Assembly: GCA_947452995.1 (NCBI GenBank)
Contig: CANGEV010000005.1
Coordinates: 62,001 to 126,000, forward strand
Length of the DNA stretch: 64,000 bases
Source: Chitinophagales bacterium
Lineage (GTDB): Bacteria > Bacteroidota > Bacteroidia > Chitinophagales > CAIODY01
Direction of reading: 5' to 3'
In this document: positions 8,304 through 17,147 of the stretch, one piece after another
How positions within the stretch are numbered: the stretch's first letter is position 1
Layout of the letters: every line of letters starts with the position of its first letter
The notes under the pieces: model-generated
Told to the model about the DNA's origin: nothing
Database searches by the model: none
What the model saw: only the letters and a program-made list of their open reading frames with translations
Position numbers and translations under genes: made by a program

Positions 8304-10466
8304 TTACTGATGAATCACCAACTCACTAATTAGGTTATTTGCATGACCTAATTTTTCAATACACCATAATACATAACGAATATCAACACAAATGGTACGT
8401 TTTTGATCTCCACTAAAATCGATATCACCACTCATTGCCTCCCAATTGCCATCGAAAGCAATACCTATTTGTTCACCGTCAGCGTTAATTACCGGAGAAC
8501 CGCTATTTCCTCCTGTGATATCATTCGTTGTCAAGAAACATACTTGTAAAGTTCCTGTTTTAGGGTCTGCATAACGGCCATAATCTTTCGCCATTAAAAG
8601 AGTATGTTCTTCCTGTGGCACTTTAAATTCAGGGTTAGTATTGTCTTCTTTTTCTAAAATACCTTCCGCAGTTGTGTAATGACGGAAGCGAACGGCATCC
8701 AAACCATCGTATTCTTTGACGTTACCATAAGTCAAACGCAAAGTAGAATTTGCATCCGGATAGAACACTTTATTAGGATTCATTTCCAACATAGCTTTAG
8801 CGAAATCACGTTTTAATCCCACTAATTGATTGCTTAGTGCTGTGGTAGTTGAAACTACTGTTCGACGATAATGGCCATAAACCATATCAATTAATTTAAA
8901 CATTGGTTCATTGCGTACTTGCTTACTATCCATATTACTTAAGAAAGCTTTAAAGCTAGCTTCGTTAGTTAACTTAGACTTCTTCAACATATTTGCTACA
9001 TACTTATCCGCAGTTGCTTTCAAATCTTTACTTTTTGCAAAAATAGCCTTGAGCTCTGCTGATTGCTGTGCTTCTGGAATATCATTATGCATCATCACTA
9101 ATAATTGTGAAAGAATTTTCTTTTCTGTAGCTAAATTGAAGTCTTTATAAAACTCCCCTGCACCTTCAGCGAACATCTCTACAGACTTCTTCAATTCTTC
9201 AGGAGTTGTTTCTGCCTTACCTGCAGCATCCCAAGTAGTCATATAAACACCAATTAAATAAGAAACCAACTGATCACGAGTAAAGCCATAACGAATAACG
9301 CTTTTATATACATCATATACTTTCAAACCATCATAAACCTTATCTACGTTATCAAACAAAGAACCATAAGATTCTTTACGGCTAGCGTCAGCGGCAATCC
9401 ATTGCTTCATAGCAGTTTCTTTACTACGTAAGTTTTCTAAAGTACGTAAACGCTTTAACTGAGTCGTTTGACCAATTGAATACTTATAGTAATTCATTTT
9501 TTGCGCATAAACAGCCGCTAATTGAAGATCAACAGCAGGATTTGCATCCATATCTTGCTTCATCGTTTCCGTCATCATTTTCCAATACTTAATCCAAATT
9601 GGATTGGCAACATTTTGCACTACATCAATTTCACGACTGAATTCATAACGTTGCGTACGACCAGGGAAGCCCATAATCATTGCATAATCGTTATTTTGAA
9701 CGCCTTTTAAAGAAATTGGCAAAAACTTCTTTGGAGCATAAGGTTTGTTTTCATTTGAATGAGCTGCAGGCTTATTATCAGCACCTGCATAAATACGCAT
9801 GATACTAAAATCACCAGTATGACGCGGCCACATCCAATTGTCAGTATCGCCACCAAATTTACCAACAGACTCTGCAGGAGCACCTACCAAACGAACATCC
9901 GTGTACTTATCATAAACAAACAAGAAATACTGATTACCATTAAAAAATTCAGCAACCGTTACCATTTGGTACTTCTCTTTTTTCTCTGCCTTAGACAATG
10001 AATCAGTAATTTTTTTAACGATTACACGACGATCTTGTTCATTTTTACCTGCAACGGCAGGTAATACACTAGAAGTGATATCTGTGATGTGATCAAGAAT
10101 TGCAGCGTATGCAGTTGTAGTTAATTCTTGCTTTTTGTCTAAAGCCCAAAAACCATTTTCCAAATAATTGGTTCCAGTTGTTGACTGAGATTGAATCGCA
10201 TTAAAAGCACAATGATGATTGGTAAAAAGAAGACCTTCATTACTTACCAATTCAGCAGTACAAAAGCCTCCAAGGGATACAATTGCATCCTTTAGCGAGG
10301 AATGATTGATGTCATAAACATCTTGTGCAGACAAACGCAAGCCGGCCCTTTGCATATCATTGTAATTTTTACCAATTAAAGAAGGTATCCACATACCTTC
10401 GTCTGCGCGTACAACAGAGACAAAATTGAATAGCACAATTGCTATCAACATTAACTTTTTGAACAT
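8304..10466 (-). CDS. dpp7: S46 family dipeptidyl-peptidase, DPP7 type
   Basis: 720 residues with a signal peptide cleaved around residue 21. S46 peptidases are chymotrypsin-like; here the histidine is in TNHHC (residues 83-86) and the nucleophile is Ser655 in GGNSGSP. In this family the residue at the position of DPP11 Arg673 sets S1 specificity: Arg gives Asp/Glu preference (DPP11), Gly gives hydrophobic preference (DPP7). Here the motif FDGNWEAMSGD has Gly673, so cleavage after hydrophobic penultimate residues is predicted. It would act in the periplasm on oligopeptides from extracellular protein breakdown. The gene is monocistronic, between a bidirectional terminator and a 253-base divergent spacer. 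Confidence 0.95.
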   Translation of the reverse strand: MFKKLMLIAIVLFNFVSVVRADEGMWIPSLIGKNYNDMQRAGLRLSAQDVYDINHSSLKDAIVSLGGFCTAELVSNEGLLFTNHHCAFNAIQSQSTTGTNYLENGFWALDKKQELTTTAYAAILDHITDITSSVLPAVAGKNEQDRRVIVKKITDSLSKAEKKEKYQMVTVAEFFNGNQYFLFVYDKYTDVRLVGAPAESVGKFGGDTDNWMWPRHTGDFSIMRIYAGADNKPAAHSNENKPYAPKKFLPISLKGVQNNDYAMIMGFPGRTQRYEFSREIDVVQNVANPIWIKYWKMMTETMKQDMDANPAVDLQLAAVYAQKMNYYKYSIGQTTQLKRLRTLENLRSKETAMKQWIAADASRKESYGSLFDNVDKVYDGLKVYDVYKSVIRYGFTRDQLVSYLIGVYMTTWDAAGKAETTPEELKKSVEMFAEGAGEFYKDFNLATEKKILSQLLVMMHNDIPEAQQSAELKAIFAKSKDLKATADKYVANMLKKSKLTNEASFKAFLSNMDSKQVRNEPMFKLIDMVYGHYRRTVVSTTTALSNQLVGLKRDFAKAMLEMNPNKVFYPDANSTLRLTYGNVKEYDGLDAVRFRHYTTAEGILEKEDNTNPEFKVPQEEHTLLMAKDYGRYADPKTGTLQVCFLTTNDITGGNSGSPVINADGEQIGIAFDGNWEAMSGDIDFSGDQKRTICVDIRYVLWCIEKLGHANNLISELVIHQ

Positions 10467-10487
10467 TTTGAGTTAGATTTTAGATGC

Positions 10488-10495
10488 TAAAGGTA
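10488..10495 (-). promoter_or_regulatory. -7-like promoter box of the DPP7 gene
   Basis: The minus strand reads TACCTTTA (one mismatch from TAnnTTTG), ending 21 bases before the start codon. Confidence 0.35.
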
Positions 10496-10672
10496 CAAAA
10501 AAGGCTTCAAGACCTAAAATCTGTGTAAAAAAATACGTCAATGATAAAAAAAGGAAAACATAAATTAGCAGAAAAAGCATTCAAATAGCTCAAAAGAAAC
10601 AAACTAGGCAAATCGTTTATTGCCTAACTAAAGTTTAGTCTAAAAAATAATTATTAAAAGCAATCTAAACTG

Positions 10673-10705
10673 ATTTGGAATAGATTGTTCAAACCCTTAA
10701 TTTAG
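10673..10705 (+). promoter_or_regulatory. Possible promoter of the Bax inhibitor-1 gene
   Basis: TTTG at 10673-10676, a 21-base spacer, then TAATTTAG (one mismatch from TAnnTTTG) ending 14 bases before the ATG. The rest of the 253-base divergent spacer (10467-10719) shows no gene, tRNA or strong hairpin. Confidence 0.3.
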
Positions 10706-10719
10706 CGAAAACAACAATT

Positions 10720-11418
10720 ATGAATTATACAATTTTAGAAGAAGAAAAAACAAGCACAAGTGGCTTAACTAAATTAATGGGTCGTGTTTATGGTTGGATG
10801 GGGGCTGCATTACTAATTTCAGCTGTTAGCTCATTGCTTTTTTTAAGTTCTGAAACAGCCACTCAGTTAATTTTAGGTAGTAGATTTGGATTTTATGGAT
10901 TAATAATACTCGAATTCTTGTTGGTAATTGGCATTAGTGGCGCAATTAACAGAATAAATTCAGGCACTGCTACAGCTTTATTTATTTTGTACGCTATATT
11001 AAACGGCATAACGCTTTCCCCTATCCTTTTAATCTATACTGGAGCAAGTGTAGCAGCCACTTTCTTTATAACAGCAGCAACTTTTGGTGTAATGTCTATT
11101 GCGGGTTACGTTACAAAAAAAGACTTATCTACCATGGGTTCTTACCTTATTATGGGATTAATTGGTGTAATCATCGCTTCTGTTGTGAATATGTTCCTAC
11201 ATTCAGAAACAATCGACTATATCATCAGTTACTTGGGTGTATTTATTTTCATTGGACTTACAGCGTATGATACCCAAAAAATCAAAACATTGGGTCAGGA
11301 GGCCATAAACAATGGTGCTTCGATGCAAAAAATAGCGATTTTAGGAGCTTTAACTTTATATTTAGACTTTGTGAATCTTTTCTTGTATTTGTTACGTCTG
11401 TTCGGAAGAAGAAAGTAA
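10720..11418 (+). CDS. Bax inhibitor-1/YccA family membrane protein
   Basis: 232 residues with seven predicted membrane helices and short loops. Family marks are the N-terminal LMGRVYGWMGAALLISA, the GITLSPILLIYTG segment after helix 3, and the late FIGLTAYDTQKIK that carries the conserved aspartate of the pH-sensing site. Members are inner-membrane proteins, some acting as calcium leak channels; the bacterial role is poorly defined. The gene is monocistronic, ended by a strong terminator. Confidence 0.92.
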   Translation: MNYTILEEEKTSTSGLTKLMGRVYGWMGAALLISAVSSLLFLSSETATQLILGSRFGFYGLIILEFLLVIGISGAINRINSGTATALFILYAILNGITLSPILLIYTGASVAATFFITAATFGVMSIAGYVTKKDLSTMGSYLIMGLIGVIIASVVNMFLHSETIDYIISYLGVFIFIGLTAYDTQKIKTLGQEAINNGASMQKIAILGALTLYLDFVNLFLYLLRLFGRRK

Positions 11419-11440
11419 CAAATAACATTCCATTAAAATT

Positions 11441-11472
11441 AAAGCCTTGAAAAAACTTTCAAGGCTTTTTTA
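11441..11472 (+). terminator. Intrinsic terminator after the Bax inhibitor-1 gene
   Basis: AAAGCCTTGAAA (11441-11452) pairs perfectly with TTTCAAGGCTTT (11457-11468), loop AAAC, followed by a T-run. Confidence 0.9.
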
Positions 11473-11478
11473 TTGTTG

Positions 11479-11486
11479 TAATTTTG
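11479..11486 (+). promoter_or_regulatory. -7 promoter box of the DUF4249 gene
   Basis: TAATTTTG, a perfect TAnnTTTG match, ends 4 bases before the ATG at 11491 and lies just after the upstream terminator. A leaderless transcript is predicted. Confidence 0.5.
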
Positions 11487-11490
11487 ATCT

Positions 11491-12480
11491 ATGAAGAACA
11501 TTTCATCCTTTGTTATTGCCTTATCACTTCTTGCCATAACATTAAGCGGCTGTGAAAAAGATTTCAATATCAATATTCCCGCTTCCACCAAAAAGGTGGT
11601 CGTTGAAGGTTATATTGAAAACAATTTACCCCCGTATGTTTTTCTTACGAATACATTAGATTTATTCGGTCCATTAAATCTTGCAAGTATAAGCTCATCT
11701 TTTGTACATAATGCAAAAATTACAATCAGTGACGGAACAAAAAGTTTTGATTTAAAAGAATACACAATTAACCTAGGCACCAACAAATTTTATATTTATA
11801 CCATTAAGGGCTTTGACTTTAGCGGAACAAGCGCTAATCAGCAAAACGTTCCAGGTATCGGTATGGTTGGAATTGATCTCAACAATCCACCGGATTATAC
11901 GCAAGTTGGCAAATTGAATTCAAACTATAAATTAAGTATACAGTTAGAAGGTGAGACAACACCAAGTATTACTGCTACAACTGAGATAAAATACGCTCAA
12001 AAAATTGATTCATTTTGGGTGGAAGCACGCCCGGGCAAACCTGCAACAGACGAATTTGTATCTTTGTATGCAAGGATAAGCGAAAAAGGGCCAGAGAGAA
12101 ATTATTTTAGATATTTCACCAAACGAAACAACGAAGGTTTCCTACCAGGATACAATTCAATTTATGACGATAATTTCGTCAATGGAACTACCTATAATGT
12201 CCGTGTAATGCGTGGAGTTGACAAAACGTTGCCAGATTCGATTGCTTTTAGAAACTACGGTTATTTTAAGAAAGGGGACACAATTACAGTAAAAATTGCG
12301 CAGATAGACAAGAACGTATATGATTTTTGGAAAACACTAGACTACGCGTATCAAAATACTGGTAATCCGTATGCTTCGCCAGGTAATGTCAAAACTAATA
12401 TAACTGGAGGCTTGGGCATATGGTGCGGATATGCAAGTTTTAATTCACCAGCCTATCAAACGTTTATTGTGCCTAAATAA
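11491..12480 (+). CDS. DUF4249 family outer-membrane lipoprotein
   Basis: 329 residues. A lipoprotein signal peptide ends ITLSGC, with Cys21 as the lipidation site. The body opens with the DUF4249 signature KKVVVEGYIENNLPPYVFLTNT, continues with a series of beta strands, and ends at IVPK. DUF4249 lipoproteins usually sit beside a TonB-dependent receptor and are thought to be surface or periplasmic partners; here no receptor is adjacent. The gene has its own promoter box and converges on rsmG with a 2-base gap. The function is unknown. Confidence 0.85.
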   Translation: MKNISSFVIALSLLAITLSGCEKDFNINIPASTKKVVVEGYIENNLPPYVFLTNTLDLFGPLNLASISSSFVHNAKITISDGTKSFDLKEYTINLGTNKFYIYTIKGFDFSGTSANQQNVPGIGMVGIDLNNPPDYTQVGKLNSNYKLSIQLEGETTPSITATTEIKYAQKIDSFWVEARPGKPATDEFVSLYARISEKGPERNYFRYFTKRNNEGFLPGYNSIYDDNFVNGTTYNVRVMRGVDKTLPDSIAFRNYGYFKKGDTITVKIAQIDKNVYDFWKTLDYAYQNTGNPYASPGNVKTNITGGLGIWCGYASFNSPAYQTFIVPK

Positions 12481-12482
12481 TT

Positions 12483-13145
12483 TTAGCAATTCACAAAAAG
12501 CACCTTCTTTGTTTCAAAGAATTCTTGCTTAAAAAAGGTAGACATTTTACATTCAAAAATCGGATAGTTAACTTCCGAAATTTCATCTTCTAAATCACCT
12601 CCTTTGATACAAATGACTCCTCGATATATAGGTGTCATTTTATTCCAGGTGCCCATTATCTTTGTCTTATTCTGTTTCAATTTCGGCAAAGAAAATTGCA
12701 TTAAAGCGCTTAAGCGTGTCACAGCTCGCGAAACAGTAAAATCGAAATTCTCATGAATATCTTCTACCCTACTATGGATGGCACGTACATTGGTTAAACC
12801 AATAGCCATCGCCACTTCCTCTACCACTTTAATTTTTTTACCAATACTATCCGCTAATGTAAAATTAACTTTTGGAAACAATATTGCTAAGGGAATGCCT
12901 GGAAAGCCGCCTCCAGTTCCGATATCTAATACCTTGGCCCCATCTTCGAATTTCATACAAATAGCCAATCCCAAAGAATGTAAAAGATGATGCTCATTAA
13001 ATGAGTCAGTATCTTTTCTACTTATGACATTTATTTTAGCGTTCCACTCTATATACAAATCCTTTAGCGCAAGGAATTGCTGCATTTGCTTGTCACTCAA
13101 CTCAGGAAAGTGTTGACGAATCAATACTTCGATATTCTCATCCAT
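12483..13145 (-). CDS. rsmG: 16S rRNA (guanine(527)-N(7))-methyltransferase RsmG
   Basis: 220 residues from the ATG at 13145, the normal length. The frame extends 69 bases further upstream, but that would add an unconserved basic stretch; the chosen start overlaps the sigma factor stop by 8 bases. The SAM-binding loop is DIGTGGGFPGIPLAI, and the family motif VSRAVTRL follows. It methylates N7 of G527 in the 530 loop of 16S rRNA. It is the last gene of the GT2-sigma-rsmG operon. Confidence 0.95.
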   Translation of the reverse strand: MDENIEVLIRQHFPELSDKQMQQFLALKDLYIEWNAKINVISRKDTDSFNEHHLLHSLGLAICMKFEDGAKVLDIGTGGGFPGIPLAILFPKVNFTLADSIGKKIKVVEEVAMAIGLTNVRAIHSRVEDIHENFDFTVSRAVTRLSALMQFSLPKLKQNKTKIMGTWNKMTPIYRGVICIKGGDLEDEISEVNYPIFECKMSTFFKQEFFETKKVLFVNC

Positions 13146-13749
13146 TGGGGTTCTTTTTATACAATGACAATAAAAAATCTTTCGCTCTAAATAGCTGTGC
13201 TTTAACCGTTCCAAGTGGAATATTCAACTGCTCTGCTATTTCTTCGTAACTCAACTCTTGAAAATAACGCATTTCTATAAGTTGCCTATACTTTGAAGCA
13301 AGCTTTAATATGGTCTCCTGCATATGCTCAACCCTTTGCTGTTTAATTAATACCTCTTCCGGTGTTAAAGCCTCAGACGCAATTTTAAAACTTCTATCCA
13401 ATCGATCCCCTTTATCATTTGTCCTGGTTTCATCAATCGAGGTGGTTTCTAAACGCTTCTTGCGCAAAAAATCAATCGCATGATTAGTAGCACTTTTATA
13501 TAACCAAGTACTAAATGCCCATTGAGAATTATAATGTGAAATATTGGTAAAAATCTTCTCGAATACCTCCATGGTTAAATCCTCTGAATCTTCCCTATTA
13601 TTAACCATTTTAAGGATTAGATAATAAACAGAGTCTTTATATTTAACCAGTAAGCGTTCAAAAGCGCGTGGATTGGATCCGTTTATGGCACTTAGCACCA
13701 ACTGGAAATCATCCTTTGACCGTTCTGAAAAATTAGGATTTATTTCCAT
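13138..13749 (-). CDS. ECF-type RNA polymerase sigma factor
   Basis: 203 residues. Region 2 runs at about residues 25-95 (YKDSVYYLILKMVNNREDSEDLTMEVFEKIF and FSTWLYKSATNHAIDFLRKKR contain the core- and -10-binding elements). Region 4 is at about 145-195, with the helix-turn-helix LSYEEIAEQLNIPLGTVKAQLFRAK. The linker is somewhat long. No anti-sigma factor is adjacent. It is embedded between a GT2 gene (10-base overlap) and rsmG (8-base overlap), so it is made constitutively with them. The regulon cannot be predicted. Confidence 0.93.
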   Translation of the reverse strand: MEINPNFSERSKDDFQLVLSAINGSNPRAFERLLVKYKDSVYYLILKMVNNREDSEDLTMEVFEKIFTNISHYNSQWAFSTWLYKSATNHAIDFLRKKRLETTSIDETRTNDKGDRLDRSFKIASEALTPEEVLIKQQRVEHMQETILKLASKYRQLIEMRYFQELSYEEIAEQLNIPLGTVKAQLFRAKDFLLSLYKKNPNG

Positions 13750-14873
13750 TTATTGGAAGGCTTTTTAATTACCGCTGGCAACATAATAATATTATAAACA
13801 ATCAATAAGAAATCAAAAACTGGGAATAGCCACAACAAGTCTAATTCCTTCAATTTATACATCGCTACCGTGAAATCAATAAATTGTATAATGAAACGAA
13901 CTCCGTAAACAATTAAAACGCACTGCCAGTTAAACCCTGTTAGCAAAAGTGCAAACAATAAAACATAGAATAAAGTATGAGTCAAAGATTGCATTCCCAA
14001 CATAAACTTGTGTATGCCTCGATATAATTTACCTGTACTTAAATGACGACGTTTTTGCCACATCCAATCTGTCCAGGTCTTTTTAGGATTAGAGTACATG
14101 AATGTTTTGGAATCAATTTCTACACTTGTAATGCTACCTTTTGCAATTTTATTAACGAACAAATCATCATCACCAGATATCACATTGGGTTGTTGAATAT
14201 ATCCTTTATTATCAAAAAACAATTGCTTGCGATAAGCCATATTCCTACCCACACCCATATATGGAATACCACTCATTGCAAAATTTAAATACTGAAATGC
14301 AGTCCAAAATGTCTCAAAACGAATACATTTATTTAAGAACCCACTGCTTTTATAATGAGGGGCGTAACCTAATACCAAACCCTTGTTTGAATGGAAATTT
14401 TGTTGCATAGTGAATAGCCACGAGGCACCCGTTGGCGCGCAATCAGCATCTGTAAAAACACACCATTCGTAGCTAGCCGCTTTTAGTGCTAAAGAAAGCG
14501 CTAAGCGCTTACCTTTAAAGGTCCTAGATTCTTGACGAATATGAACCACCTTTAAATGTGCATACTGCATTTTAAGGTTAGCCAAAAAATCATCCGTTCC
14601 ATCTTCCGAATTATCATTGGCAACAATTACCTCAAATGTTGGATATTGCTGCTCCAAAATGACACTCAAATTTCTTTGCAAATTATCCAATTCGTTCTTT
14701 GCACAAATAATAACACTCACAGGAGGAGCTGCGCTAGGAGACTCTTTGCGTTTAGAGCTATAAAACACAAAACGGCTGAACATTATCAGATAGTAGAATA
14801 ACTGAACCCCACCAACCCCAATCAATGCATACCATAATATGCTCTGAATTAAATTCAAATTAATTTGCACCAT
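13740..14873 (-). CDS. Family 2 glycosyltransferase, membrane-bound
   Basis: 377 residues. An N-terminal helix (about 10-32) precedes a GT-A domain with VSVIICAKNE, DNSEDGT, DADCAPTGASW (DxD-like metal site), the acceptor-base region SGDDDLFVNKI, and WQKRRHLSTG, which matches the QxxRW motif of processive GT2 enzymes. The C-terminus has three or four membrane helices. It would transfer a sugar from a nucleotide donor at the inner membrane to an unknown lipid or polysaccharide. It is the first gene of an operon with the sigma factor and rsmG. Its -7 box is 4 bases from the ATG. Confidence 0.9.
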   Translation of the reverse strand: MVQINLNLIQSILWYALIGVGGVQLFYYLIMFSRFVFYSSKRKESPSAAPPVSVIICAKNELDNLQRNLSVILEQQYPTFEVIVANDNSEDGTDDFLANLKMQYAHLKVVHIRQESRTFKGKRLALSLALKAASYEWCVFTDADCAPTGASWLFTMQQNFHSNKGLVLGYAPHYKSSGFLNKCIRFETFWTAFQYLNFAMSGIPYMGVGRNMAYRKQLFFDNKGYIQQPNVISGDDDLFVNKIAKGSITSVEIDSKTFMYSNPKKTWTDWMWQKRRHLSTGKLYRGIHKFMLGMQSLTHTLFYVLLFALLLTGFNWQCVLIVYGVRFIIQFIDFTVAMYKLKELDLLWLFPVFDFLLIVYNIIMLPAVIKKPSNKWK

Positions 14874-14877
14874 GATA

Positions 14878-14908
14878 CAAAGCTAAAATTCTCTACCTTC
14901 GTCGCCAA
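14878..14908 (-). promoter_or_regulatory. Promoter of the GT2-sigma-rsmG operon
   Basis: On the minus strand TTG (14908-14906), a 20-base spacer, then TAGCTTTG (14885-14878), a perfect -7 box ending 4 bases before the ATG at 14873. It overlaps the promoter region of divergent tgt, which has a weaker box TACCTTCG at 14894-14901, 18 bases before its ATG. Confidence 0.6.
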
Positions 14909-14919
14909 TTTGATTCCAT

Positions 14920-16050
14920 ATGAAATTTACACGAATTGCTGTTGATAATCTTTCAAAAGCACGAGCTTCTGTCCTAAGCACTGACCATGGCAACATTGAA
15001 ACGCCAATTTTTATGCCTGTTGGAACTAGAGCTACCGTAAAAACAATCCGACAGGAGGACTTAATAGACCCCATTAAAGCACAAATTATTTTAGGGAATA
15101 CGTATCACTTATATTTAAGACCAGGTTTGGAGGTTTTGCAAGGCGCTGGAGGATTACACAAGTTTATGAATTGGAATGGCCCTATACTTACGGATAGTGG
15201 CGGATACCAAGTATATTCTTTATCTAGCACACGTAAAATAAAGGAAGAAGGCGTACGATTTCAATCTCATATTGATGGCTCTAAACACATGATTAGTCCA
15301 GAAGACGCCATGGATATTCAACGTACAATTGGGGCTGATATTATAATGGCTTTCGATGAATGCACTCCTTGGCCTTGTGATTTCAAATACGCGAAAAAGT
15401 CGATGGAAATGACACATCGTTGGCTCAAGCGCTGTTGCGATCGTTTCGATCAAACAGATTCACTATATGGCTACGAACAGAATTTGTTTCCAATCGTTCA
15501 AGGGAGTACCTATCCTGAATTACGCAAACAATCAGCAGAATTTATTGCAGAACAAGGTCGCGTTGGCAATGCCATTGGCGGTTTGAGTGTTGGTGAACCT
15601 GCTGAAGAAATGTATAAAATGACAGAATTGGTGTGCAATATCCTACCAGAAGATAAACCACGCTATCTAATGGGCGTAGGGACACCAATTAATATTTTAG
15701 AAAATATCGCTTTAGGCATAGATATGTTCGATTGTGTAATGCCCACCAGAAACGCAAGACATGGCTTACTCTTTACTTGGGATGGCATTATCAATATTCG
15801 CAATAAAAAGTGGGCAAATGATTTTACACCCATTGACGCCAATTCTGAAAGCCCTTTGAGTCAAAATCACACAAAAGCTTATTTATATCATTTGAACAAA
15901 GAGCAAGAAATGCTAGGCGCAAGTATCGCAAGTATTCATAACCTAACCTTCTATTTAGAATTAGTACGAGAAGCAAGAAAACATATTATTGAAGGCGACT
16001 TTTATCAATGGAAAAATAAAATGGTAGCGCAGTTGGGCACCAAATTATAA
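14920..16050 (+). CDS. tgt: Queuine/preQ1 tRNA-ribosyltransferase (tRNA-guanine transglycosylase)
   Basis: 376 residues, normal length. Catalytic motifs are intact: DSGGYQVYSLS (general acid Asp), GGLSVGEPAEEMY, and MFDCVMPTRNARHG (nucleophilic Asp). It exchanges G34 of GUN-anticodon tRNAs for preQ1. Odd point: the structural zinc site, usually C-x-C-x2-C with a His 26 residues later, reads S309-x-S311-x2-S314 with His340 in place, so all three cysteine ligands are replaced by serine in exact register. Other Bacteroidota may share this; I cannot verify that here. The gene is followed by the LptF/G permease, a common neighbour. No other queuosine gene is in the window. Confidence 0.95.
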   Translation: MKFTRIAVDNLSKARASVLSTDHGNIETPIFMPVGTRATVKTIRQEDLIDPIKAQIILGNTYHLYLRPGLEVLQGAGGLHKFMNWNGPILTDSGGYQVYSLSSTRKIKEEGVRFQSHIDGSKHMISPEDAMDIQRTIGADIIMAFDECTPWPCDFKYAKKSMEMTHRWLKRCCDRFDQTDSLYGYEQNLFPIVQGSTYPELRKQSAEFIAEQGRVGNAIGGLSVGEPAEEMYKMTELVCNILPEDKPRYLMGVGTPINILENIALGIDMFDCVMPTRNARHGLLFTWDGIINIRNKKWANDFTPIDANSESPLSQNHTKAYLYHLNKEQEMLGASIASIHNLTFYLELVREARKHIIEGDFYQWKNKMVAQLGTKL

Positions 16051-16062
16051 GCCGTATCTTTG
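16033..16062 (+). promoter_or_regulatory. Promoter of the LptF/G permease gene
   Basis: TTG (16033-16035), 19-base spacer, perfect -7 box TATCTTTG (16055-16062), ending 4 bases before the GTG start at 16067. The -33 element lies inside the end of tgt. Confidence 0.6.
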
Positions 16063-16066
16063 AAAG

Positions 16067-17143
16067 GTGACCATTTTAGATCGATATATAATTAAAAAGT
16101 TCCTCGGAACCTTTTTCTTTTCGCTTGCACTTTTTTTTACCGTTGCAATAATCATTGATTTGGTAGAAAGAGTAGATGACTTTGTACGATCTACCGCTCC
16201 GTTATCTCTAATCATTTCAAACTACTATCTTCCTTTTATCCCTTGGATTGGAGCGATATTGTTTCCTCTTTTTGTATTTATCGCTGTTTTGTTTTTTACA
16301 TCAAAACTAGCAGGACAAAGTGAAATAATAGGTATGTTAGGTAATAGTGTAAGCTATTATAGGCTTTTGATTCCTTATGTAATTACATCGCTATTTTTGG
16401 CGGTAGTTTTATTTTTTGCAAACCATTATATCGTCCCTTACTCTAACGCTAAAAAACTTGCCTTCGAAAGCACTTATTTCCCAGGTGGATATAAGTCATC
16501 TGACCAAAATATACACATACGATTATCAGCAAACGACTTCCTATTTTTAGAAAATTATAATCATAGAGAAAATGAAGGCTATAAGTTTTCATTTGAAAAG
16601 TATCTCAATGGTAAATTAATATCGAAGATTACTGCAGATAGAATTGAATGGGATTACGCTGAAAAGGCATGGAAACTCTACAATATACGAAGAAGAGATT
16701 GGATCCAAGGGACCGAAAATTTCAATTTTGCAGAATCTAGCATTGAACATTACCCTATCACTCCCAACGATTTTGAGCGTAAGAAGGAAACGAAAGAGGC
16801 CATGACGACGCCAGAAATTGACAGATTTATAGCGCAAGAAGAAGCACGCGGCGCCGATAATTTGCAACTATTTTATGTCGAAAAGTTCAGAAGAACAGCG
16901 GCCTGTTATTCATTACTAATTATGACTTTAATTGGGGTTGCTGTTGGAGGCAGAAAGTCGCGTGGTGGAACAGGTAGTTCCATTGCCATTGGCTTGCTCT
17001 TGAGTGCTAGTTATGTATTATTCATGCAAATGAGTACGACCTTCGCTAACCAAGCAGGATTAAACCCAATTTTAGGAACCTGGATACCCAATATTTTGTT
17101 TACGTTTATTGCACTACTATTACTGAAAAGAGCTCAAAAATAA
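16067..17143 (+). CDS. LptF/LptG family LPS export permease
   Basis: 358 residues, normal for YjgP/YjgQ proteins. It begins TILDRYIIKKFLGTFFF, the standard family N-terminus, has helices at about 12-32, 50-75 and 95-115, a periplasmic beta-jellyroll of about 150 residues, then three C-terminal helices (GVAVGGRKSRGGTG loop between them). It forms part of the LptB2FG ABC transporter that extracts LPS from the inner membrane. F versus G cannot be separated by eye. The start is GTG, supported by the promoter box immediately upstream. The next gene, a TonB-dependent receptor, begins 4 bases after its stop. Confidence 0.9.
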   Translation: MTILDRYIIKKFLGTFFFSLALFFTVAIIIDLVERVDDFVRSTAPLSLIISNYYLPFIPWIGAILFPLFVFIAVLFFTSKLAGQSEIIGMLGNSVSYYRLLIPYVITSLFLAVVLFFANHYIVPYSNAKKLAFESTYFPGGYKSSDQNIHIRLSANDFLFLENYNHRENEGYKFSFEKYLNGKLISKITADRIEWDYAEKAWKLYNIRRRDWIQGTENFNFAESSIEHYPITPNDFERKKETKEAMTTPEIDRFIAQEEARGADNLQLFYVEKFRRTAACYSLLIMTLIGVAVGGRKSRGGTGSSIAIGLLLSASYVLFMQMSTTFANQAGLNPILGTWIPNILFTFIALLLLKRAQK

Positions 17144-17147
17144 CGTT

